Shown here: one piece after another, positions 45,284 through 57,200 of the stretch
How positions within the stretch are numbered: position 1 is the stretch's first letter
How the letters are laid out: every line of letters starts with the position of its first letter
Assembly: GCA_949130485.1 (NCBI GenBank)
Contig: OX422204.1
Coordinates: forward strand, 3,073,515 to 3,137,514
Length of the DNA stretch: 64,000 nt
Reading direction: 5' to 3'
From: Agelas oroides
Taxonomy: Eukaryota > Porifera > Demospongiae > Agelasida > Agelasidae
The notes under the pieces: model-generated
Databases searched by the model: none
Told to the model about the DNA's origin: nothing
Seen by the model: only the letters and a program-made list of their open reading frames with translations
Program-made: the position numbers and the translations under genes

Positions 45284-48200
45284 GTTAGTGATATTCTTGG
45301 CATAGTGATGATGAATTTGTGCGAAGTAAAAATGATTGATAGGCCTTGTTTCCGGCCCCTTGACTATATCCAACCTTATTTCAATAACCACGGTTTTATA
45401 TACACAATGCGAGCTAAAGTACGGTTGATTTCACTTTTCTTCGAATGAGCGTCACCGTTAAGTGTAAGCGTACATGATCAACGCTCTGTGTGGAAGATAC
45501 TATAGTAAGTACGCGCGCTTGTACAAGTACAAACGCACGCAAACTGATACCCTCACGTCACGCTATTAAAATTCGATGAGTGCATGGTACGCCATGCCAG
45601 GGACTGTCTCTAGATGTCTTCTGACCAGGAAGAATTTTAAGAGCAAAGTGATTGTCCTAGTGCATTCAAGTAAGACTCAATTCCGTACGAGATAAGTACT
45701 ATGCAAAACAGCTAACACTCTAAACCGTACGAGATTGTTGCAAAATGACTGTACGAGATAGGCCTATTTCGGGAGATTTTTGCGTGTTAGTTCCGATTCG
45801 TTGCGTACTATCATGAATACTTGCAGCGGCCGCGTAGTCTAGCAATGCACATGGCAACGCGCGCCCACGGTCCGATTACCGTATTTCAATTTCAATTTCA
45901 ATTATACCATGCGGCACGCGTTGGCACCTTATCTCCTACAGGTACGCGTGTTAGTTACTTACAATTGCGTCGTGCAGATTTTGCGTGTTAGTTTCAAGTT
46001 TTCTTGACGTAAGAATTTGCGTGTTAGTTTCCACCAAATTAATCCATCTCGTACCGATTTGAGTGTTAGTTCAGCCCTAAATTCAGCCTAAACTCGTACG
46101 GATTTGCGTGTTAGTTCCATCAGCATATTCTGGGGTCCTGTCACTACTCTTTTTTTTATAACAGTTCTGGGGTACAATAATAGCAAGTGATAATTGTAAT
46201 AGAGGGGGATAAATATTTACATTGTACATAATTGAGTTGCAATAAAGAACGTTTAAAGGAGTATAAATAGTCACAACCATGTACTGGAGGGGGGAGGGAG
46301 TTCCATAAGTCAATAGTACAGTGTGGGGAAAAAAGGAGAACTGATGTGCATTAGAATAGGTAACAGGTCTCAGAAGTAGAAAGGTGCTGTTGTTTCTCAA
46401 ATTTAGAGGCAGGTTTCTCCAGACAACAGGTGCACTAGGGAAGTCAAGCTGCCCTTGAATGACTTGGTAGAGGAGGCACAGCTTTAGGTAATGCCTTAAT
46501 TCTGCTTGCTAGATTGGGCAGATTACTAGACTGCAATAGTGTGGCATAGTCAGAGCTCAAATTTCTGTACTCTCTCCAGTGAGTCAGAGAGGCCTTGTCG
46601 GTGGGGGTCCAAAACCGGAGCTGCATATTCAAGGTGTGGTCGAACAAATGTTAGAGTTGCAACAGGGTCGAGCTGCTTGTATTGCTGTAAAACTTGCAAT
46701 CTAGCCCTTGTACAGATTTCAGAAATGTCAGTAGACCAGTTCAGAGTGGATGTTATTCATATACCAAGATATTTATAGGAATTGACTCTCTCTAGACAGC
46801 AGTTGTTGATAAGAAGGGGAGAGTTAGGTATGATGGGCTGTTTCTTTCTAGATTGTTGACATCACCTTGCAGATCATGATAGTCGGCAGATGTGTAAATT
46901 GGGTAGTAAAGCAAGATGTCATCCGCATAAGTTCCATCAGACAAAGGGATCATGGTGATGTCATTGACATAAACAATGAACAGCAATGGCCCAAGAACAG
47001 AGCCTTGAGGAACTCCAGAGTAAACAGGCAAGATGTCAGATGAGGAGCTGTTTACGCAAATGTACTGATGTCTAAAGCTTAGGTAGTGAGTTAACCATTT
47101 CAAGATGTGAGAATGGACATTAAGGTCCTTGAGCTTCTGTAATAGGGGTCGGTGGGGGACTGTGTCAAACGCTTTTTACTAAAGTCGAAGAATACAGCGC
47201 AGATATCAAGTTCTGAGTCAAGTACTCTGTGCCAGTTATCAGTAGCGGCGAGTAAAGCTCCAGTGGTGGATTTACCATGGGTAAAGCCCCACTGTTGGGT
47301 AGAGAGAGGATGGAATTCTTCAAAGTGGTCAACCAGTAGGTTTCTCACATGCTTTTCCAGAAGTTTGCTCAACACAGAGAGCAGTGAGATTGGGCGGTAG
47401 TTTCCTGGATCGGACTTGTTGTGTGAGTGGGAGAGTCTACAATCTGAGAGAGGCAGAAACTAGTCATAGGGTCAGAGAGGTGAGCATACAAAGGATGAGT
47501 ACTAGTAGTAAAGTCAACATTAAAGTTGCCAACAATTACAAAATTAGAAAGATATACATGTACATACTGAGATAAAGAATTACACAACAGGTCAAAAATA
47601 ACAGGTGAAAAAGATGGGGGTCTGTAAAACACACCTATGCTCTATACAATGACACAACAATGAGTTCCAGGCCAGCAGGACCACACAACAGGACATTGTA
47701 CAATATGCTATTATGAATGTACAAAGCAATACCACCACCATGTCTGTTCCTGTCAAGCCTCAGGATAGAGTAATTGGGGATATGTATCTCTGAGTCCAAA
47801 ACATCTTCACAAAGCCATGTCTCAACAAGACATATGATATCAGGTTTATCATTTGAACACAGGGCAACATGTTCGTCAAACTTGGGCAACATGCTTCGAC
47901 AATTAAAGTACATAATAGAGAACTTACTGCCAGGAGGTCCAGGAGCTTGGGGGCGAGATTGAAAATGGGGCAAAGATTGATCAGAGCTATCACCCTGCAT
48001 GGAATCAACAGAGTTCATTGAGACTCTAAAAAAAGATCCTCAGGTTCATTAGTGGAGATGTTAACTGAGTGCTCAGTGGTGGGAGGTGGATTGGGAGGTG
48101 GATTGGGAGGTGACGGCAAGGTGGGCATGAGTGAGATAGGGTCAGGTGGGGCTCCATCAGACTGCTCTGGTGGAAGTTCCCTATACACGAGACACTCCTC

Positions 48201-51200
48201 AAGCCTCCATGATGTTTGGATTGAAACACGTTCCCATATCTGCTGTACTTTGACAAGCACATCCTCTTCTCCCCGGATGAGAAACCACCATCTTGTAACA
48301 CGTCCATTGTCATTAGTTTTAAATTTCCTATGAAGTTGAAGTTTTCCAGCAACAGTTGGACAGCGTTAAGCAATGGTAGTTGACACTCTCTGCATCGTAC
48401 AAGCTTTCATGGTACCCCAGACCTTGTGGGCACCAGGAACACTGACCTTTTCTCGTACAACTCATGGCTCTGTTCCATACACAACCACTTTTCAGCTCCT
48501 TCGGGTACTGGAGTGTAGTACCAATCAGTGTTCCCAGACTTAGGGAAATATCCCTAGATCTAGGGGATTTGATACTAGTTTAGGGACTAGGGGAATTGTA
48601 CAGAGACTTTAGGGATAAAATGCCAGTATCTAGGGAATTACAGTAAGAAGACTCATACAGATTGTTTTGGGGTGATATTGAGAGTCAATAGGAGGCCAGA
48701 CATGACTTGGCATACTGCTTGCTCAGGCTCGCCCCAAAATGCCCTACATTCGTCTAGTTAGATAAACACGCAAACATTTCTGGTACACTACAAGTAGCCA
48801 TGGCAGCCTTCGCGTCGTTCAGGCACCATGTTGCCAAGGCACCACTCTTGCAACCATGCATAATATCTACTTACCTAGATCTGATTCATCCCATGCAAAT
48901 CACCATGGACACATTTGCACAGCAGCTGCTACGGGCTAAGTGAACTGCGCATGCTATAATCACCACCCTACGCAAACCATCCACGCGAAGGAGCTGTATG
49001 GTTTCCTCCCCCACTAAAAGCTGAAAGTTTTTACAACAACAATTTAAGGTGGCACGGTCGTCCCTCGGCGGAGGTTAACGAAAACATAAACTTGGGTTAC
49101 AGTCAGGACCAGGGTTACTCCTAGTTTCAGGGTTAGGGTTTGGTTTAGGGCAATCTTGCTTTGCCTAATTTTAAAAAGGGTTTCAGTAGCTCATTAATAT
49201 ATTCATGAACCCAAAATTGCCACTCGATGGACGCATCTACACGCTCACTGTAGGTAGCGTCCCAACCACCAATGTATCTCAAATCAATCTATGCCAGCTT
49301 TTGTTCAAAGCTACTCTCAAAGTCAGGCTAGACTCATGTTTGTCACTACTCTTGGAATGGACAACTTTGACTGCACCAAAATGAATGCACATTTCGAAAA
49401 ATTCACAGCTTGTCTACGGGAGGGGCTCATTCACGAGTGGAAGCAAGCATTACTAGCCCCACCTCTCCCCCTTATGTCGCTAAACAACTCACGGCTCTGT
49501 TCCACACACAGCCACCGTTCAGCTCCCTTGTCTGTCAGACTGTAGCACAAACGATAAATTGCGTATTCTAGTTAAAGCCCAGCCCAGCACTCGAAGCACC
49601 TGGCCACGGTCACCAACTAGACTAGGCATACGGCCGCGAGACCTGGGCCTACTCAACAAATACAGTCTTGGCCACTGTGGCCTTTCTGCTGCTTCTAGAC
49701 ACAAGCTTGCTTTCACAAGCAGGCATCACGCACTACTCACAGCTACTGACACTACAGCACTCTACTAAACTCCTTCTCTTTTTTTTTTAAGTCGATCTAA
49801 GCTTATCTTCAAAGTTCCGAGCACCACATGAAGGGTGCCGCCAGGCCACATCTTAACTAACTTAATTATAAACTGATTATTGGATGGCAATGCCGACAGG
49901 AAATGGGGAAAATCTCCAATTTTACGGACCGTGAACGGTTTGAGACTCCCAAAACGGACTGTGCGCTAAAATTTTAACAGGACAAAGAAGACTATCAACT
50001 TGGATTCCAGGTTTGTTGACCTTGAAAATACAGGGTACCGTGCCACCTTAAGCGCAAAAGTGTAGTAAGAAGGCGGTACTTCACTTCCCAATGTATTATA
50101 GTCAACTTATAATTTTTGGGGGGGAGTAGAGAAAGCATAAAATACCATCAAAATCAGTTAGCTTGCTGGGTGTGTGGAAAGGCACGGAAGGAGTATGCAC
50201 AGTGTAAATAAAAAAAATTTGTTGTGGCAGACATTGGCACCAGCCAGGAAGCACACTCCAACACCTTCCAATTGGCACTGCAGCAGATGTAGACTTGACT
50301 GCCAACATCCGAGAGACAGACAGCACTGTGTCTTTTTCAGGGGATCCCTCTCCTGCACAATATGCAAATTTTCAACATTATCTCTAAGAGGAGGGAGGCA
50401 ATGACAGCACATAAACCTTTCGGTAGGCCAAGAGAGAATGGAAAGCGCAAAGCATACACTTACCATCAGTCCTGCCAGCTGCATGGCTAACTCTACGTCT
50501 CCAGATTGTCTCAGCCTGTGTCCAATTTCCCTCTCGGATCTGCAATGCAAGCTGTGTCAGCACATTGTTGACCAACGTTGCACCATCAACATCTCATGTG
50601 CCACCACTTAGAGAAGAAAATAGTTGGCATTCCAACACTGAGGGCTGCTCCAACTACAAAATCAAGAGGGACACTCAGACCATCATGTTGCATGCACCCG
50701 GTTCCCCATTTTACAGTGGTTAGAAACTGTCTCCAGTATTCAACTACATAATGTATAATTTTTTCCAGTTAAGGGGTGGTATTTAGGCCACTACCCGTTG
50801 AATATAAGTTTCTCATCCCCTGCACGCACGCTTTTTTGGGACCCGCTTCACCGGACCATTATCGCCATAATTGTCGATCTCTTGCTCTGTATGCGTTGGT
50901 ACTGTTGAGTTGCATGTCAGTTTGAGCATATTGCAAACCAGCTAAAAGATGTCTCCTTCCTGAACACATCGGAGCACTCACCCCACAGATGCTATATTCA
51001 TGATTATTTCATAGGAGGTGTGGCCTCTCAAGTCCAGGACCCAAACTTTTTTGTGGTCGACGAATGTTATAATGGTAATGGCCACCTGCTCGCATTAACT
51101 TCAGCAAAAGTGCCTGATGAGAAACTAATACTCAATAAATAGTGTGTTTACAACTGGGCTTGGCGACGCTGCTGAGTAAAGAGGTGTGGCTTACATAGTG

Positions 51201-54200
51201 CTCCATATACCACTAAAAATTAAAAAAAGCACAGCAAAATTTTAGCCTAAGACACAATGCTACTAACTTCTGCCAAAGTCACAGTCACAAGCAGTTATAT
51301 ACAGCAGTGTGGTCAAGGGGTCAAAGAAGATTTTAGTCAAAAATATTGACCCCAGGCGGAAAATAGTCTGGGCACGAGACTACCCATGCAGGCACAAACG
51401 TAAATCTGCGCCTATGGAAGTGACCACACCTTGCCTCATACCTTAGTATCATATTCTTTCTTGTCTCTTTTAGGATGCTAGATGCACAACTCAACTTTAG
51501 TATATCAAGTTAATAGCTACTGTAGTGAACTTACATTGACTCACCAAGGTGCCAACTTGAACAGTGTGTATCTACCACCAAAAAATTCTAAGTAGCCCCA
51601 CTTCACATGTGCCACCGAGTAGAAGCCTAGAGCTTCACAAATGACTGTTTTTCATCCTTCACAAAACTTCTTCTTCGTCCAGAGAGAGCCCAAAACACAG
51701 CTTAAAACGCGTGCCACTCGCGGAGATGTACCTTGGCAACTGAACCACCAATTTTCACCGGGTTTGCGCCATTCGCCACAACATGGACAGCAGCTTCAGC
51801 TGCCTCTGTCCACCATGCGCTAGAAGTAGGGATGCGGCTAATATGTGGGCATAGTTTCCGGAATAATCGGTACCACTGCCGAGCAAGCATAATCGGGAAT
51901 AATCGGAAGGCAACATTGAGCGCGCTAGGTGCTTCTGGCTGCGCGCACGGGTATAAAGCTGTTACAGGTGTGCCATAAGGGATGTTTCATGTCTGACTCC
52001 TCCTTTTGGTGAAGCTTGCTTTGATAAAGATCATGATAAGTCACACTACACTCTAAAGGATGGTTGGTGTGAGCATCTTGGGGGCACAGTTTTAACTAAA
52101 TTCTGTTAATTGATTAGCTTGCTACATGAGCACAATAGGGACACACCAAGAGCATAATCGGACATTGTTTGAAGCATTCTAGCATAGCATAGCATAAAGC
52201 CACGTGCTTGGTGTGGGAGGAGTTTGTTAAAAAACCGGAAACATCGCGGAAGCGCGTTGCTACGCAGTTGCCATGCAGTACGAAAAAATTTCATTTACAA
52301 CTTTTTGTCCATGCGGCCGTTGTATAGCCTCGTTCCCAGGCCCAGCGCGTTCGTCGCTTGCAGTACGAAATTCGCGCAGAGGGCCTGGGCTCGTTCATCA
52401 CGTGATGCGTGCCGCAGGCGTCATTTTACGTCACACCAGATATAGCAAAATCGCTGTGTTGCAGAGATCACCACAAATGGAGTTGGAAGAACCTGGAACA
52501 GGTCACGCGCGTACGGTAGACTACAATAGTCAACTCGAGCTGAAGACGAGGAGCCGAAATCCAGGTTCGACCTAGTAACACGATGTGGCCAAGGTATCTG
52601 AATATATACGTCTACTATCCACCTAAGCATGGCAGCTTGTGCTCTTGCGCTGCCGAGACTTTTAACACTTAGGTAAGTTCCCACGCACCATTACTGTGAT
52701 CTCGGGGGGCCTCTTTCAACGGTAAACAAGGCGCTAGCTCATCTATGACATCATTGATTCTAGTAGAAGGGTCGTGACGTAAGCTGCGGCACGCATCACG
52801 TGATGAACGAGCCCAGGCCCTCTGCGCGAATTTCGTACTGCAAGCGACGAACGCGCAGGGCTTGGGAACGAGGCTAGCCGTTGTATACATGTAATGCTGC
52901 AGTGTGATGTCACTGTTACCATGGGTTGCTAAGGGTTACTATCGGTTGTCGTGCAACAAATTAGTTATTACACGGCGGTGCGTTAGCCTCGTTCCCAGGC
53001 CTTCGCGCGTTCGTCGCTTACACACAGTACGAAATAATTCGCTCAGAAGGCCTGGTCCATTTCATCACGTGATGTGTGCCGCAGCTTACGTCACGACCAA
53101 TCTACTGGAATCAATGATGTCATAGATGAGCTAGAGCCCAGTTTAGCGTTGAAAGAGGCCCCCAGAAATCACAGTAATGGTTCGTGTACGAACTTACCTA
53201 AGTGCTAAAAGTTTCGGCAGCGAAAGAGCACAAGCTGCCATGTTTAGCTGGATAGTAGACGTCTATATTCAGATACCTTGGCCACATCGTGCTACTAGGT
53301 CGAACCTGATTTCAGCTCCTCGTATTATTCAGCTCGAGTTTACTATTGTAGTCTATCGTACGCGTGTGACCTGTTTCAGGTTCTTTCCAACTCCATTTGT
53401 GGTTATCTCTGCAACCAATGCTACAACACAGCGTGGCCATATCTGGTGTGACGTAAAATTACGGCTGCGGCACACATCACGTGATGAAATGGACCAGGCC
53501 TTCTGAGCGAATTATTTCGTACTCACGGCAAGCGACGAACGCGCGAAGGCCTGGGAACGAGGCTAGCGGTGCGTGCCATATACCGGATATCGATATGATA
53601 TTGGCACTGTATGACGTCAGAGTTCTCGGGCCTATATACCTATAGCGCTATAGCCTATATTAGTCTCGCAAGCCAGACCCAACCAACCCCAGCGCGGATC
53701 GCTTTCAGTATCACGCAAAGCGATCCGCGCTGGGGGTGGTTGGGTCTGGCTTGCGAGACTAATCCGGCCCTCGAGCTCTGACGTCATACAGCGCCAATAT
53801 CCGGTATATGGCGCTTGCCGTGGTGTAATAACTAATACAAGTCACTTATTGAGAGTGACAATGTAGCTCAGGGTAGGGTGTGAGTTGGTTCACGCGATGT
53901 ACAGGTTCAGCTTGAGCAGTAAGAAACTTCACAAGATGTTGTTGTTTTGTTTTTTTTTAGCTAGCACGTGCCGATCTCAGGGACAGGTGGGAATGTCTAA
54001 ATTGCGCATAAATCTATCTGCACAAAGCACGGAAAATTTTTGACCAGCACGATTTTCAGCTGTTATAGGAACGCTCTTGTGGCATGCTGCTAGTCAATTT
54101 TTGCTTTCCAGGCTGAGTCATCATACCCAGCTGACTTACACACGGTACACCCAGAATGTGCTGGCACATGCGTGAGCCGTCACCAGTGGTGAGTGAAAAT

Positions 54201-57200
54201 TAAAATTGTGTAGGCCCTGGCAAAGGGGCTTTCGATTGCAACCACAGAAAACTGTCTGAATCCACCACTGCCAGGCCATCCCACTTTTTAGATAACTTTT
54301 ATACCAATTTGAACCTTCAACTTGTGCATATTCCTGTCCAAGTTGATGGTCATTGTTGAAACTGTCAACACCAGCAATTGGAGATAGGCACACCAACTTG
54401 GCCTTCTTCCTCTGATTTTCCCAAGCTTGAATTTGGAAGTTGTGTAGCAACATGCCACGAGAGCAGCTTCTTGACCGACAAAACTTGATCCAAGGTTTTT
54501 TGTGTATGAACATCAGTTTCAACATCATGCCTGATGGTTGCTCCACCTCGAGAGAGCTCCACTTAGAGAGAGTTTCATGTTGGCATCCCTAGTGTGTAGT
54601 AGAGCATGCTTTTGCAATTATGAAATCTAGCATAGCTGGATGTATGTTTCATTGCTTTAGCATAGCAGCAGTTTAAAGAGTCCACCACAAAATAAGTAGT
54701 GAAGGAATATTCAACAAATCTGAAGTTGAATTTCATACCAGAAAATCACGGCAGGCTCTTAGTTTTGTGATGAAAACCACATAACCATCTGTAAACCACA
54801 AACTAGTCTGAAAAAATCCTTCTCTTCCATTGGAGGGCCAACTTCAGCAATCTTGGATATGTTTAGGCATCATACTTGGCTGAAGCTCTGAGTGACCCAC
54901 AAAATCTGCAGATGCAGACATTTGGAGGAAGAAAAAAAAAACATTAACACCCTAGCCTTGCATCCAGGCCATGTGGGAGGAGGAAAAGTGTTAGGGTAGA
55001 AGGCTATTAACATCCTTCAATTAAAACTCACATATTTTCTCATACATGCATGACTTAAAATGTGGTAGGTGGTTTCTAAGATCAATAAAAAAAGTATATT
55101 GTTTCCCAAAAAAGTGATATCTAAGATCAGTTTGAATTCCACAAAAAGCCTGTTTTTGAGAGTTAGGAGTCTTTTACACGAAGGCTACAAAGGGTTATCA
55201 TAACTTATCAAGACTTATTAACTTTACTTACTTGGCAATTAATAGTTACTGTTCTTTAATTTTGCAGCTGTTTTGTCAATCTCTCCAATTCAATTGCTAT
55301 ACGAAGTACCACACAAGATGAGGAAGAAGATGAGCTGACTGAGTTTCGAAACCACTTCCCTAATTTCCTGTGGTTGCTGCGTGATGTCCACCTTCTACCA
55401 GTTGATGGAAGTGGGAAAGAGATATCACCAACTGAGTATCTAAAGACAAAAATCCTAGTTCGCAGCAAAAGATTTAATCCTACAAAGAGTGATGACGTTT
55501 CACGTGCCATTCTCTCATTCTTCCCGACAGTTGAATGCATGACTCTGCCATCTCCACATAGTGATCCATCAGTGGTATGTGACATAGCCAAAAATGAGCA
55601 CGTTCTCGAAAAAAGATTCAATGATAAAGCCAACAAGTTGGTTGAGTACCTGTTACAGAAGGTTCAACCAAAGAAAGGGTACATGAAGGGCATGCTTGTT
55701 GATGGTCCCCTGTTTGCTGAGTTGGCAGTGAAATACATTGAAGCTCTGAGTGATCCTGACTCCATTCCCTGCCTTGACAACACATGGCAGTCAGTTGTCC
55801 GAAAGAGGTGTAGTGCAGTAATAGATGAGCTTGTAGCCGAGTATGATACCAAAATGTGTGCCAAGATTGCTGAAGTTGGTCTTCCATTGGAAGAGGAGTC
55901 TTTCTCGATAGATGATAACCAGGCAGTCACTCTATTTGGACTACACCGTACAATCGAGCTACAGCAGACAGAAGCCCTCCTGAAGCAAGTTGGACACTTT
56001 CTTGTTGACCCAACTGCAGCTGACTATGACACTGCTCTGAGCAAAGAAAGCCTGATAGCTGAATTTGAGCAAAAGCTTGCCATCTTTGAGGAAGAGGAAA
56101 AAGTTTATGAAATCCAGGGCAGACAGGCTCGAAAGAAGAAAGTTATAGGAGGTGCACTTGAGAAGTACACCGGACAAAACTACACTGAGTCACACACGTT
56201 TTGCACAAAGCTGTTTTCGGATCTTTATCAGCCAGTAGAACAAAGGGCTCTCGATTCTGATGCAAGCTACACATTTGAGGAGCTCCTAAAAGACCTAGAT
56301 GATTTAAAATCCCAGTACCTTGTAAAGGCATTAGGGCCAGCAAAATGGGAAGTTTATCGTGAATGCAGTGAGCATGTCAAATCGCAACAGGCCATGTTTA
56401 AGAAAGTTCGAGGCTTCAAGGATGAGGCTTTCAAAGCTGCGCAAAAGGCTTCAGAAGCAGGTGTTAAAGCAGCTGAGTTGTCCAACACATTGAATGATCT
56501 CCAGGCACAAATGAAAGATGAAGCTGAACTTAGTGCAAAGAAACTGGAGAAATTTCAAGAACAGCACCAACAGGAAATGGAAAGATGTCGGCAGCAAGAC
56601 CTTCAAAGAATGGAGGATGAACGCAGAAAATATGAAGACTTTGTAAAGACCCAGATGACTCAAATGGCAGAGATGACAAAGCAAAATGAAGAGCAACTAC
56701 ATGAACAGAACAAAGCTTTCATGGATGCAATTCAGCAGAACATGGATCGAAATGACAAGACAATGGAGATGCTCACAGGCGTACTGAAGGAGATGAGTAA
56801 ACAACCTCCACCCCCAGGTATTAGGAATTTTACTAGTAACAGCTCATCTCAAATGAGAAAGTACTTGCAAGTGAAAGATATTTACCATTGTTAGGTACTT
56901 GCTAAAATGAAAACAACTGTTGCACTATGGTTAGGGCAATATTGCACTGTGGATAGGGTTACTGCTGTGTCAGCACAGACTCCCAGCTGTCAGTACCAAT
57001 GTAGGTGCACTAAAACTTGCCAACATCTGTCTATTCAAGTGATTGGGGTATACTTTGAATGGTCAAGTAGGGATCAACTCCTTTTCACCTTGTTCCACAA
57101 CACAAAATGGGCTAGGAACAGTGGTTAGCTGTGCATCTTGTCTAAACTACATCAGAGCCAAAGGAAGCATGCGGGCTTAATAGTGGTGGAAGTGACACTG

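Larger units (their letters stand above)
45284..55267 (+). other. Intron 1 of GBP-Hint B (10 kb)
   Basis: Phase-2 intron hosting an antisense LINE, a TTAA-flanked element and two MULE-like foldbacks. 50050-52320 and 53820-55267 contain no gene that I recognise, only short repeat fragments. Confidence 0.75.

Noticed and set aside
54136..56696. Minus-strand frames around the large exon of gene B
   Set aside because: Opposite a strongly supported exon or without any recognisable domain.
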